The translations under genes were made by a program, and so were the position numbers. The notes beneath the pieces were generated by a model. It was given only the letters and a program-made list of their open reading frames with translations. It made no database searches and had not been told where the DNA came from. 64,000 nucleotides of DNA from Flectobacillus roseus (GTDB taxonomy: Bacteria; Bacteroidota; Bacteroidia; Cytophagales; Spirosomataceae), in assembly GCF_030056665.1 (NCBI RefSeq), contig NZ_JASHIG010000007.1; one strand, written 5' to 3'. Positions 8,436-16,604 of the stretch are shown piece by piece; the stretch's first letter is position 1, and the number at the start of each line of letters is the position of its first letter.

Positions 8436-10811
8436 ATGTTTAACTATTTATTAACCAGAGGCTTAAGGGTTTTAACTTTGAGTCTTTTGAGCATTAATTT
8501 ACTTTTTGCTCAGACCAATCGCTCGTTACCTCGAAGCACTCCCGAAGCCGAAGGCGTTTCTTCCGAAGCCATTAATCAATTTATCGAAGCAGCTAGCAAA
8601 AGCAAACATGAGTTTCATAGCTTCATGTTGTTGCGTCATGGCAAAGTGATTTCAGAGGCTTGGTGGGCTCCATATCGTTCAGATTTGAAACATACCATGT
8701 ATTCGGTTAGTAAAAGTTTTACAGCGACTGCCGTAGGATTTGCAGTAAGTGAAAAAAAGCTTTCTGTGAATGACCTTGTAATTTCATTTTTCCCAGAAGA
8801 AACACCTGCTCAACCTTCCGAGTTTTTAAAACAATTGAAGGTTAAAGATTTGCTTTCGATGAGTGTAGGACACAAAACTGACCCGACTTTTGAAATTGCG
8901 AGCAAGAATGAAAATTGGATAAAAGCTTTTTTGAATACACAAATTGTCAACGAGCCAGGTACTAAGTTTTTATATAACTCGGCAGCAACTTATATGCTTT
9001 CGGCGATTGTTCAGAAAGTTACGGGTCAAAAGATTTTAGACTATTTAAAGCCACGTCTATTTGAACCGCTAGGCGTAGAAGGTATCGATTGGGAAGTGGA
9101 TCCACAATGTATTAATGTTGGTGGTTGGGGTTTACGTCTCAAAACGGAGGATATGGCTAAATTTGGGCAATTGTTCCTCCAAAAAGGTGTTTGGAATGGT
9201 AAACAAATTTTGCCAAAAGCATGGGTTGAGGAGGCTTCTACCATGAAAATTATGCAAGACCCATCAGCTCCGCAGGATAAAAAAGATGCAAGTGATTGGT
9301 TACAGGGATATTGCTATCAAATGTGGCGTTGCCGAAACAATGCCTTTAGAGGTGATGGTGCTAATGGACAATTTATCATTGTTATGCCAGAACAAGATGC
9401 CGTTGTAATTATCACAGCGGAAGCGCCAGATATGCAATCTGAAATTAATTTGGTTTGGGAATATCTTTTACCAGCACTCAAAACGCAAAAAGTACCTACC
9501 AATAAAGCAGCTTATGCAAAGTTGAAAAATACGATTCAGAACCTCAGTTTGCCAATTCCACAGCAACAAACCAACTCCACGATTCAGGCGAATATTCAGG
9601 GAAAAACCTTTGCAATTACCGCTGGTGATGTAAGCTTTAAGAATATCAAATTCGATTTTCAAGATGGCGTGTGTGCTGTAGAATTAGGAACAGACACGAC
9701 AACGCACGATTTAAAGTTTGGTTTAGGCAAATGGATTTTTGACCAAACTACCAAACGTGGTCCTTATTTGGTGGCTGGTGCAAAAGCTAACCGCACGGGT
9801 TTGCCAGCTTTTAAGATTGCAGGAAGCTATACTTGGCAAGACAATAATACCTTGATGCTTACTTTGCGCTATATCGAAAGCCCACATACCGAAACCATTG
9901 TTTGTAAATTTGATGGCGATAAAGTATCTGTAGATTTTCAGAGTATTTTCAATCAGAATACCAAACGAACACTTTTCAAGGGGATTCAAACGGTTTCTCG
10001 CCCAAATGCTCCTAAATTAATTATTCGTGGCGATGATATGGGGTATTCTCATTCTGGAAATGACGCTTTGATTCAATCATATCGTAACGGAATCGAAACC
10101 TCGATTGAGGTCATTGTGCCATCACCATGGTTTCCTGAAGCTGTGAAGCTGTTGAAAGAGAATCCTAATATTGATGTTGGTTTGCACTTTGCTATTACTA
10201 GTGAATGGGACAATGTAAAATGGCGTCCGCTCACGGATTGTCCTAGTCTTAAAAATGCCGATGGCTATTTTTTTCCAATGCTTTTTCATAATAAAAATTA
10301 TCCTAAACAAGCAGTAATGGATCAAGACTGGAAAGTGGAGGATATCGAAAAAGAGCTTCATGCTCAAATCAAAATGGCCTTGAAGTATATCCCAAGGTTG
10401 AGTCATGTTTCGGGTCATATGTTTAGTTTGGGCTTTGCTCCAGAGGTAAAAGAAATGGCTAAAAGAGTTGCCAAACAGTATAATTTACCTATGGTTGATA
10501 CAGATGGGACGCAGGATTATAAGATAAATTATACAGGTTTTGATGCAAGAGGCTTGAATACACAACAAAAAATACAGGCATTTATCGAAATGTTTGACAA
10601 ACTCGAAGATGGCAAAACCTATGTATTTGTAGAGCATCCAGGCTTAGATAATCATGAATTACGAGCTATTTCGCATATTGGTTACGAAGACGTAGCCGAA
10701 GGTCGTCAGGATGTCACAACTATTTTTACAAGTGAGGAAGTAAGAGTAGCTGTGGTAAAAAAAGGGATCGAGCTAGTGAGTTACAAAGATGTATTACAAA
10801 AGTTGAAATAA
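8436..10811 (+). CDS. secreted serine hydrolase (beta-lactamase class C fold) fused to a YdjC/ChbG-type deacetylase
   Basis: A 791-aa two-enzyme fusion. An N-terminal signal sequence ends near LLFAQ (residue 26). Residues 30-350 form a class C beta-lactamase/esterase-type domain: SVSK at 90-93 supplies the catalytic Ser and Lys, YNS at 180-182 the Tyr, and RGDGANGQ at 305-312 replaces the third motif. Residues 385-515 are a beta-rich linker domain I do not recognise. Residues 525-790 match the YdjC/ChbG family of metal-dependent carbohydrate deacetylases: RGDDMGYSH at 531-539 (Asp pair), GLHF with H584, SGH with H661, and VEHPG with H734. ChbG removes acetyl groups from chitooligosaccharides. 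The likely role is processing of acylated glycans or cell-wall fragments in the periplasm. It stands alone between two terminators. Confidence 0.85.
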   Translation: MFNYLLTRGLRVLTLSLLSINLLFAQTNRSLPRSTPEAEGVSSEAINQFIEAASKSKHEFHSFMLLRHGKVISEAWWAPYRSDLKHTMYSVSKSFTATAVGFAVSEKKLSVNDLVISFFPEETPAQPSEFLKQLKVKDLLSMSVGHKTDPTFEIASKNENWIKAFLNTQIVNEPGTKFLYNSAATYMLSAIVQKVTGQKILDYLKPRLFEPLGVEGIDWEVDPQCINVGGWGLRLKTEDMAKFGQLFLQKGVWNGKQILPKAWVEEASTMKIMQDPSAPQDKKDASDWLQGYCYQMWRCRNNAFRGDGANGQFIIVMPEQDAVVIITAEAPDMQSEINLVWEYLLPALKTQKVPTNKAAYAKLKNTIQNLSLPIPQQQTNSTIQANIQGKTFAITAGDVSFKNIKFDFQDGVCAVELGTDTTTHDLKFGLGKWIFDQTTKRGPYLVAGAKANRTGLPAFKIAGSYTWQDNNTLMLTLRYIESPHTETIVCKFDGDKVSVDFQSIFNQNTKRTLFKGIQTVSRPNAPKLIIRGDDMGYSHSGNDALIQSYRNGIETSIEVIVPSPWFPEAVKLLKENPNIDVGLHFAITSEWDNVKWRPLTDCPSLKNADGYFFPMLFHNKNYPKQAVMDQDWKVEDIEKELHAQIKMALKYIPRLSHVSGHMFSLGFAPEVKEMAKRVAKQYNLPMVDTDGTQDYKINYTGFDARGLNTQQKIQAFIEMFDKLEDGKTYVFVEHPGLDNHELRAISHIGYEDVAEGRQDVTTIFTSEEVRVAVVKKGIELVSYKDVLQKLK

Positions 10812-10821
10812 CATTTATCAA

Positions 10822-10884
10822 CTAAAAAGAAGGCAATAAGCTAGAAGAATGCACCATTCTTCTAGCTTATTGCCTTCTTTTTAG
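10822..10884. terminator. bidirectional terminator: 29-bp perfect hairpin
   Basis: The arms 10822-10850 and 10856-10884 are exact reverse complements of 29 bases around the 5-base loop GCACC. It lies between the convergent hydrolase-deacetylase gene and rpoN, with T-rich 3' edges (CTTCTTTTTAG) in both directions. It is far longer than a normal terminator stem. Confidence 0.75.
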
Positions 10885-10906
10885 ATTGACTTAAAATTAA
10901 CTATGA

Positions 10907-10976
10907 GTGCTGAGTTTTGAGTGTAAAGTATTGATATTAAAAAATTCACAATTCACAACTCATCATTCAGCATTAA
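10907..10976 (+). repeat. dispersed repeat, TTCACAATTCACAACTCA family
   Basis: Contains TTCACAATTCACAACTCA followed by TCATTCAGCATTAAT, preceded by TGTAAAGTATTGATA. The same order of blocks recurs at 63241-63305 and 63344-63408 and, on the other strand, at 62902-62965 and more weakly at 24412-24453. No ORF is carried. Confidence 0.6.
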
Positions 10977-10979
10977 TTC

Positions 10980-12386
10980 TCATAACACTTTTCGCAACTG
11001 AGCGGGTAATATGCCTAATTGTTCGCGGTATTTGGCGACTGTTCTGCGAGCGGTTGGAAATCCTTTTTCTTTCAAAATATCCGTTATTTGTGAATCGCTT
11101 AGAGGAATTTTAGGGTTTTCGCTCGTGATAATTTCTCTAATTACCTGCTGAATGGATTTGTTTGAAACCCAATTACCATCTTCTTTCTGTGTAGCTTCTG
11201 AAAACAAATCTTTTAAATGTATTAATCCAAAAGGTGTTTGCGCATATTTACCACTTGTAACCCTCGAAACTGTTGCAATATCCATATCTATAATTTGCGC
11301 AACATCTTTCAAAATCATGGGTTTAAGCAGCTGAATATCTCCCGATTGAAAATATTCTTTTTGTAATCTGAGAATAGTTTTGATGACTTTTTGCATCGTT
11401 TTTTCTCGTTGCTCAATCGCTTGGATAAGCCACTCTGCTTGTGTAACTTTTTGCTGAATAAAGGAGGAAGCGTTTTGTGAAAATTGCTGTTTAAGATTCT
11501 TCGCAACAGGCTCGTTGATTTTGATTTTTGGAAGTGAACTAGAATTTAAACTTGCCTCTAACTGATTCATTCCCTGAATAATAATATAGTCAGGAACGAC
11601 GTACTCTTGTGAAGAAGTGGTTATAAGTTTGGCATGAAGTGGGTGAACATTGAGAGATAAAATGAGTTTCTGAATTTCTTGTAACTCATCCTCGCTCAGT
11701 GCCAGCTCTCGCATGATTTTGTCAAACTGCTTATTAGCAAATTCTTGAAAATATTGAGCAATGATAACTTTTGACTTTTCGGCAAGCGAAGAAAAATTGT
11801 TTTTAAGTTGGAAAAATAAATATGAGGCAGGGTTTTTGCTCGCTAATCCTTGTGGCTCTAGTTGCTGAATAAGTAGAATGGCCTCTTTTACCTCAGATTC
11901 TTCTACGAAGGTATTGTGTGCAAAAGAGATGTCATCAGCTAAATCGTCGGATTCGTAAGGTAAAAAGCCATGTTCGTCTAATGAATGTATGATATATCGA
12001 CAAATTTCTGCTTGTTTGTGAGAAATATTCAAATGGTGAATTTGCTCTAATACATCATCAAGTAAAGAGGTATCTTGTCGAAGTTGAAGAGTTTCGATTG
12101 AACTGCCTGAATTTATTTCTGTAAAGTTATAATTCGAACTACCTTCTTCATCTATTTCGTCCCAATCCTTAAAATTGGACTTTTCTGACAAAGAAGAAGC
12201 ATTCAAAACATCATCATCAAATTCGTTGTTGGGACTTTCTTCTAATTCTAATAGGGGGTTTTCGGTAAGTGCTTCTTCTATTTTTGTATGAAGTTCGAGG
12301 GTAGAATGTTGAAGGAAATTAAGCCATTGGATTTGTTTAGACGATATTTTAAGTTGTTGTTTGGTATTTTGTGTTAGGTTCAGCAT
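10980..12386 (-). CDS. rpoN: RNA polymerase sigma-54 factor RpoN
   Basis: A 468-aa alternative sigma factor that recognises -24/-12 promoters and needs an AAA+ activator. The N-terminal region I (residues 1-50) is Gln/Leu-rich, with LQHSTLELHTKIEEALTENP and LLELEE; an acidic region II follows (about 50-90); the core-binding domain covers about 95-290; and the DNA-binding part ends in the RpoN box ARRTVAKYRE at 446-455, which differs little from the usual ARRTVAKYRE consensus. Length is typical. It is a single gene that converges on the hydrolase-deacetylase gene across a strong hairpin. The activator at 770-2176 is one likely partner. No autoregulatory -24/-12 site was recognised upstream. 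Confidence 0.96.
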   Translation of the reverse strand: MLNLTQNTKQQLKISSKQIQWLNFLQHSTLELHTKIEEALTENPLLELEESPNNEFDDDVLNASSLSEKSNFKDWDEIDEEGSSNYNFTEINSGSSIETLQLRQDTSLLDDVLEQIHHLNISHKQAEICRYIIHSLDEHGFLPYESDDLADDISFAHNTFVEESEVKEAILLIQQLEPQGLASKNPASYLFFQLKNNFSSLAEKSKVIIAQYFQEFANKQFDKIMRELALSEDELQEIQKLILSLNVHPLHAKLITTSSQEYVVPDYIIIQGMNQLEASLNSSSLPKIKINEPVAKNLKQQFSQNASSFIQQKVTQAEWLIQAIEQREKTMQKVIKTILRLQKEYFQSGDIQLLKPMILKDVAQIIDMDIATVSRVTSGKYAQTPFGLIHLKDLFSEATQKEDGNWVSNKSIQQVIREIITSENPKIPLSDSQITDILKEKGFPTARRTVAKYREQLGILPAQLRKVL

Positions 12387-12625
12387 ATTTTCAAGTATAA
12401 TGTATCAGTGTATATATGTTATGTCAAAGAAAGCACCGAATTTTAAAAAATTATAAAAAAAAAGTGAAATTCCGACGAATATCGGACATATAGGAATAAA
12501 CCGTAAAAAAAGGCCAAGATATTGTTGAAAAATCTCTGAAAGCCTGTAAGTTTGTACCACAGCTAATTTGTTATTATAGAGAAATCTCTACATTCTGTAG
12601 AAAACTTACCACATTACTTTTATTC

Positions 12626-14026
12626 ATGTATAACTCTCTCCGAAACGTAGTCATATTATTTGCGGGAAGTATTGTGCTACTAGGTATGCTTTCGTTTTCG
12701 GCCTACCAAGAAGTACGTGAATCTCTCGAATATGCTAGGTCGGTAGAGTATATGCACATAATCCAGCATGAAGCAGAACGATTAGGTGCGACAGTCAAGG
12801 AGTTAGAAAATTGTCATAAAGGGTATGTTTATAAGCAAGAGGCTGAATACTTAAACTTGATTTTTGCGAGTAAGGAACAAATCATTCGATTGCTTACCAC
12901 ATTGCAACAAAGGGTGAAAGATAATGATAGCCAATTGGCTCGTTTGGAAGCATTCAAAAGGGGTTTTCGAAGACATATTGCCATATTGAATAGCAGTATT
13001 CGCTATACACGAGCCGAAAATAAAGTTGATGAGTTGGCCGTTTCGAAAAGCCAAATTCAAGCAAACCAAATGCTACGCGATTTGAGTAGCTTTCAAAATT
13101 ATCAGAAGCAATTGTTGTCAGTTCGAGGTATGCAAAAAGACCAGACTGACAATCAGATGAGCCGTAAAATGTTCTTATTTGCTTTGTTTACGGTACTTTT
13201 GCTATTGGTAAGTTTTGGGTTAATCTTTTCAGAACTACGCAAACGTATTACTTTTCAGGATGAATTAGAACGTAAAATTGAAGAACTCAAACGTTCCAAT
13301 TCAGAACTTGAACAGTTTGCTTATGTAGCATCGCATGATATGCAAGAGCCTTTAAGGAAAATTAGGGCTTTTAGTGATATGTTACTAATCAGACAAAGGG
13401 CTGTTTTGAACGAAGATGGTAAATCTACGCTTCAAAAAATTGCTAAAAGCTCTGAGCGACTACAAAATCTTATAAATGATTTGTTAGCATTTTCGAGATT
13501 GGTCAACAAAAATGCACAAAATGTAGAAACCGTATCCTTAGATACGTTGCTTTCTGAAGTGCTCAAAGATCTCTCAATGTTGACAATTGAGAAAAATGCA
13601 ATTATTGAATATGATCACTTGCCAACTATCTCAGGAGTAAGTTTTCAGTTGCATCAGCTTTTTTTAAATCTGATTAGCAATGCTTTAAAGTTCAGTAAAA
13701 ATGGAATTGCGCCTCACATTACTATTCGTTATAGACTATTGCTAGGAAGTAAAATATTTAATATTCAAGAAGTTAAACCATTTTTAACCTATCATGAAAT
13801 AACCATCTCAGACAATGGGATTGGTTTTGAACAGGAGTACGCCGATAAAATCTTTATGATTTTTCAACGTTTACATGCTAAAAGTCAGTTTGAAGGTACT
13901 GGAATTGGCTTAGCGGTTTGTAAGCGAGTTGTGACTAATCATAATGGTTATATCAAAGCAGAGTCTGTTCCCAATCATGGTGCAACATTTACTATTTATT
14001 TGCCAAATAACCGCAACGAAGAATGA
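12626..14026 (+). CDS. membrane sensor histidine kinase with CHASE3-like input
   Basis: A 466-aa kinase. Transmembrane segments at residues 7-26 and 182-201 enclose an all-alpha periplasmic domain of about 150 residues resembling CHASE3. A coiled coil (205-230) leads to the dimerisation/phosphoacceptor helix with H237 in YVASHDMQEPLRKI, the N box FLNLISNALKFSK (N352), G1 box DNGIGF (396-401) and G2 box GTGIGLAV (424-431). The ASHDMQEPLRK form is typical of kinases paired with CheY-like receivers and of phytochrome-type kinases. Its stop overlaps the start of the receiver gene at 14023 by four bases (ATGA), so the two are translationally coupled and form one system. The stimulus is unknown. 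Confidence 0.9.
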   Translation: MYNSLRNVVILFAGSIVLLGMLSFSAYQEVRESLEYARSVEYMHIIQHEAERLGATVKELENCHKGYVYKQEAEYLNLIFASKEQIIRLLTTLQQRVKDNDSQLARLEAFKRGFRRHIAILNSSIRYTRAENKVDELAVSKSQIQANQMLRDLSSFQNYQKQLLSVRGMQKDQTDNQMSRKMFLFALFTVLLLLVSFGLIFSELRKRITFQDELERKIEELKRSNSELEQFAYVASHDMQEPLRKIRAFSDMLLIRQRAVLNEDGKSTLQKIAKSSERLQNLINDLLAFSRLVNKNAQNVETVSLDTLLSEVLKDLSMLTIEKNAIIEYDHLPTISGVSFQLHQLFLNLISNALKFSKNGIAPHITIRYRLLLGSKIFNIQEVKPFLTYHEITISDNGIGFEQEYADKIFMIFQRLHAKSQFEGTGIGLAVCKRVVTNHNGYIKAESVPNHGATFTIYLPNNRNEE

Positions 14027-14457
14027 AACACTTACCAATCTTAATTGCCGATGATGACGAAGATGATAGATTTTTAATTAAGGCAGCATTTGAAGAATGC
14101 GGCTCTGATATTCCATTATTTTTTGTACAAGATGGACTAGAACTAATGCAGTATTTGAATAACGAAAATGCTTATACAGACGCTAGTGTGTACAAGCAAC
14201 CTTCGTTGATTCTGTTGGATTTGAATATGCCAAAGAAGGATGGAAGGGAAATTATTCAGGAAATGCGTGCTAATAGCAATTTTAAAGCAATTCCGATTGT
14301 AGTCTTGAGTACTTCAAATGCTCCTAGCGATATAAAAACTTGCTACGAATTAGGTGCCAATAGTTTTATTACAAAGCCATCTTCTTTTGAGGGGCTGCTC
14401 GAAATCATTAAAAATCTTCAACAATTTTGGTTTGTTACTGCTTCGTTGCCGCAATAA
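14023..14457 (+). CDS. single-domain response regulator (CheY/Rcp1-like)
   Basis: A 144-aa stand-alone receiver without an output domain. Acidic cluster at D10-D12 (IADDDEDD), phosphoacceptor D66 in LILLDLNMPKKDG, Thr/Ser in VVLSTSN and K118 in FITKPSS are all present. The extra EDDRFL stretch and the length match the Rcp1-type regulators that accompany CHASE3 or phytochrome-like kinases. It overlaps the kinase gene by four bases. Because it has no DNA-binding part, it probably passes phosphate on or acts by protein contact. A strong terminator follows at once. Confidence 0.92.
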   Translation: MKHLPILIADDDEDDRFLIKAAFEECGSDIPLFFVQDGLELMQYLNNENAYTDASVYKQPSLILLDLNMPKKDGREIIQEMRANSNFKAIPIVVLSTSNAPSDIKTCYELGANSFITKPSSFEGLLEIIKNLQQFWFVTASLPQ

Positions 14458-14497
14458 AAAACAAAGGCCCTCAATACAATTGAGGGCCTTTGTTTTT
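14457..14497. terminator. bidirectional Rho-independent terminator
   Basis: Perfect 18-bp arms at 14457-14474 and 14480-14497 with the 5-base loop TACAA and A/T-rich outer edges (GTTTTT). It separates the kinase-receiver operon from the convergent YtxH gene. Confidence 0.9.
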
Positions 14498-14541
14498 GAA
14501 GGCTTTTGAGTAAGGATAAGACAATTTATCACTCTATAAAG

Positions 14542-14742
14542 TTATGCTTTGTTTGTTACCTCTTGCAATTTGGATTTACCAGTCTTTAATGTAGAAAGCA
14601 AATCGTCTGTCAGATTGCCAGTGCCATCCTTAATTTTCTTACGTAAGTCTTTTCCTTTTTCAGGTGCTAAGAGCATACCAACCACTGCTCCAGCTGCTGC
14701 AGCTGCGAACAAGCTCAATGCGATTTTCGTGTTTTTTGTCAT
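14542..14742 (-). CDS. YtxH domain protein
   Basis: A 66-aa small protein with one N-terminal membrane segment (KIALSLFAAAAAGAVVGMLL, residues 6-25) followed by the YtxH signature APEKGKDLRKKIKD and an amphipathic helical tail. YtxH-like proteins are small envelope or stress-associated proteins of unknown biochemical function, often induced by general stress. Monocistronic as far as can be seen, converging on the receiver gene across a terminator. Confidence 0.88.
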   Translation of the reverse strand: MTKNTKIALSLFAAAAAGAVVGMLLAPEKGKDLRKKIKDGTGNLTDDLLSTLKTGKSKLQEVTNKA

Positions 14743-14992
14743 GGTACAAAGGATTTATAAGTTGGAGACGTTTTTGTTTTATATACTTTAAACGCACACA
14801 ATATCTTAAATGTTACCGAATAGAGCTTAAAATTGACTTAAAATTTGAGTAAGCGGTTAGATAAAGTGCTTGGCATGATTTTTTTGTATTACCTATATGC
14901 ATACCAAAGCACTTTAGATTTCAGAAACAACTCTAGATTTTTTGATATGTCAAGTTAAAACCTTTTTTATCCCTAATAATTACTGCTTTTGC

Positions 14993-15379
14993 ATGTTGAC
15001 AACAACTGATGTTTTACAGTCAGAAAACTCAGGTAATTTAAAGCCCTATGCCCTGATTGTGGATGATGAGGTAGATACTTGTTTGCTCATCAAACTTTTT
15101 TTACATAAAAAAGGAATAGAGGCCTTTCAGGCACATTCCTTAAGTGAAGGTATTTCTAAAATTATAGACCTTTCACCTAAATGGTTGTTTCTAGATAACA
15201 ATTTACCTGATGGACACGGAATTGATAAAATACATGACATAAAAAAGATTTCTCCTGAAACCCAGATTGTGATGATTACAGCTTTGGGGAAAATTAAGGA
15301 TATGGCGTTTAGCTTGGGTGTAGACAAGTTTATTGAAAAACCATTATCATTTGCTTCAATTGAGTTTGCGATCAATTAG
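14993..15379 (+). CDS. single-domain response regulator
   Basis: A 128-aa receiver-only protein: VDDEVDTCLLIKLFL (acidic pair), phosphoacceptor Asp in WLFLDNNLPDGHG, Thr in MITALG and Lys in FIEKPLS. The frame extends upstream to a TTG at 14942, but the ATG at 14993 is the better start because the receiver fold begins only about 16 residues later. Its N-terminal half resembles the receiver of the sigma-54 regulator at 770-2176, so it may branch off the same phosphorelay; that is inference. There is no kinase next to it. A clean terminator follows. Confidence 0.85.
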   Translation: MLTTTDVLQSENSGNLKPYALIVDDEVDTCLLIKLFLHKKGIEAFQAHSLSEGISKIIDLSPKWLFLDNNLPDGHGIDKIHDIKKISPETQIVMITALGKIKDMAFSLGVDKFIEKPLSFASIEFAIN

Positions 15380-15395
15380 CTGATACATAAAAATT

Positions 15396-15431
15396 AAGGA
15401 GAGTCTAATTATGAGACTCTCCTTTTTTATT
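15396..15431 (+). terminator. Rho-independent terminator of the receiver gene
   Basis: AAGGAGAGTCT (15396-15406) pairs perfectly with AGACTCTCCTT (15414-15424) and is followed by TTTTTATT. It lies 17 bases after the stop. Confidence 0.9.
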
Positions 15432-15531
15432 AAAGTAAGGATTATAATTCGGTTATTTAGTTGACAAAATGATGCCAAATTGTTGTAATTGGATTAAATG
15501 TTTGAATGTTAGTGTTTTACATTTAAGTGAA

Positions 15532-15590
15532 AAGTGTACAGTACACTTCATGTGAGAAAAATTCTACAAAATAGGGGAGAGAATTCTACA
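15532..15590. promoter_or_regulatory. operator-like palindrome and direct repeats
   Basis: AAGTGTAC-A-GTACACTT at 15532-15548 is a perfect 8+1+8 palindrome. Just downstream AATTCTACA occurs twice, at 15560-15568 and 15582-15590, 22 bases apart. No gene starts nearby on either strand except the candidate RNA at about 15.72 kb, so this may be its control region; that is inference. Confidence 0.4.
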
Positions 15591-15708
15591 CTTGGAATCT
15601 TAACAAAAGTCAATATCTGTTTATACTAAAACTAAATCCTTTTGACATAAAAGGTTAGTTGTTGAGCTAAAAATATTAATGCTCAGGCAATGATAGCGGT
15701 TTGGGGGC

Positions 15709-15716
15709 TATCTTTG
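15709..15716 (+). promoter_or_regulatory. -7 promoter box (TATCTTTG)
   Basis: An exact match to TAnnTTTG in the favourable context GCTATCTTTGCA. No TTG is found at the expected -33 distance. The box faces a gene-less stretch ending in a terminator. Confidence 0.5.
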
Positions 15717-15721
15717 CATCA

Positions 15722-15972
15722 TTGTTTCAAGAATCTTACTTTGTTCCGCCCTTCTGAAGTAAGAGTATATATCCAATCTTTTTCCCTAACATACTTGATA
15801 ACGAAATTTTACTAGCACAGAAATACGTTTTTCAAAATATTCATTTTCAATGTTGTTTCGCATGTATTTTCCGTGCGTATATAGATAACAATGCCTAGGC
15901 ATTGATGCCCCTTCTACTTGTGTCACACATTGTAATCTGAATGGACGGCTTCGCGATTGTGAAGCCGTTTTC
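15722..15972 (+). ncRNA. candidate structured non-coding RNA
   Basis: No credible ORF is found. Transcription from the -7 box at 15709-15716 would begin near 15722. The transcript would hold a hairpin TCTTACTT/AAGTAAGA (15734-15741 with 15757-15764, loop TGTTCCGCCCTTCTG), the 16-base perfect palindrome CAATGCCTAGGCATTG (15889-15904), and end in a terminator-like stem ACGGCTTC/GAAGCCGT (15945-15952 with 15961-15968) followed by TTTTC. A length of about 250 nt suits a 6S-like or other regulatory RNA, but I do not recognise the family. It could also be a long untranslated region. A 77-codon frame on the other strand (15786-16019) has no protein-like features. Confidence 0.4.
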
Positions 15973-16013
15973 ACTAAAAAGCCCTTGAACGTAATGCTCA
16001 AGGGCTTTTTAGT
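15973..16013. terminator. bidirectional Rho-independent terminator
   Basis: ACTAAAAAGCCCTTGA (15973-15988) pairs perfectly with TCAAGGGCTTTTTAGT (15998-16013). It ends the minus-strand gene at 16047 and probably also any plus-strand transcript from 15.7 kb. Confidence 0.9.
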
Positions 16014-16046
16014 ATACAACGATTCAAAAAATCGATCGCTTATTTA

Positions 16047-16547
16047 TTATCTATTTTTAAAATGTTCACGCTTTCCTCCACGGTCGCCTTGCTCACGAGG
16101 ATCACCTTCTCCACCTCTCAATCTTTTCATTAACATTTGATTGAAAAGTTGTTCTGTTTTGTATAACTCAGATACTTGACGAACATTTAGCACCTTTAAA
16201 AATTTGCTTTGATATTCTTTCTCTAAGTCAACTTCTTTTTGTCTCAGATTAAGAATTTCTTTCAAGTTGGCAGCAATCTTATCATCGCTGGTCGTTAAGC
16301 TGCGAGATTCAGCAGTAATTTGACGAACATTTTTACGAATTTCACCTCTCTTGGTATCATAATCATTAAAAATTGGCCAGAAAGCTTTTGCTTGCTCTTC
16401 TGTCAAATTTAATCGGTTTGTAATAAGTCCAAGGCGAGCGGCTTTTATCTTTTCTTTACCACCGCGTTGTTGTGGATCGTCCTGTGCAGTTGCAGCAAAA
16501 TTCACAGCAAAACCTAATAGTGTGATTAAAACAAATAACTTTTTCAT
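16047..16547 (-). CDS. periplasmic Spy/CpxP-like helical protein
   Basis: A 166-aa secreted protein with signal peptide MKKLFVLITLLGFAVNFAATAQ. The mature part is mostly helical and charged: an LNLTEEQAKAFWPIFNDYD stretch near residue 48 resembles the LTxxQ motif of the Spy/CpxP chaperone family, followed by a long amphipathic helix (about 85-130) and an Arg/Gly-rich tail (RGGEGDPREQGDRGG). Homologues in Bacteroidota lie behind ECF sigma factor genes and are sometimes called 'sensor of ECF-type sigma factor'. The same order is seen here: sigma (17243-17788), anti-sigma-like membrane protein (16605-17057), then this gene. It may sense envelope damage or be the regulon's effector. Confidence 0.75.
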   Translation of the reverse strand: MKKLFVLITLLGFAVNFAATAQDDPQQRGGKEKIKAARLGLITNRLNLTEEQAKAFWPIFNDYDTKRGEIRKNVRQITAESRSLTTSDDKIAANLKEILNLRQKEVDLEKEYQSKFLKVLNVRQVSELYKTEQLFNQMLMKRLRGGEGDPREQGDRGGKREHFKNR

Positions 16548-16604
16548 GTTTTTGGTAAGTTTTAAATAATCTATTTGTTGTTTAGATACAGAAAAACCAA
16601 AGAC

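Noticed and set aside
15786..16019. 77-codon open frame on the minus strand in the 15.8-16.0 kb gap
   Set aside because: Composition is unlike a protein, it crosses a terminator hairpin and a candidate RNA, and no start signal precedes it.
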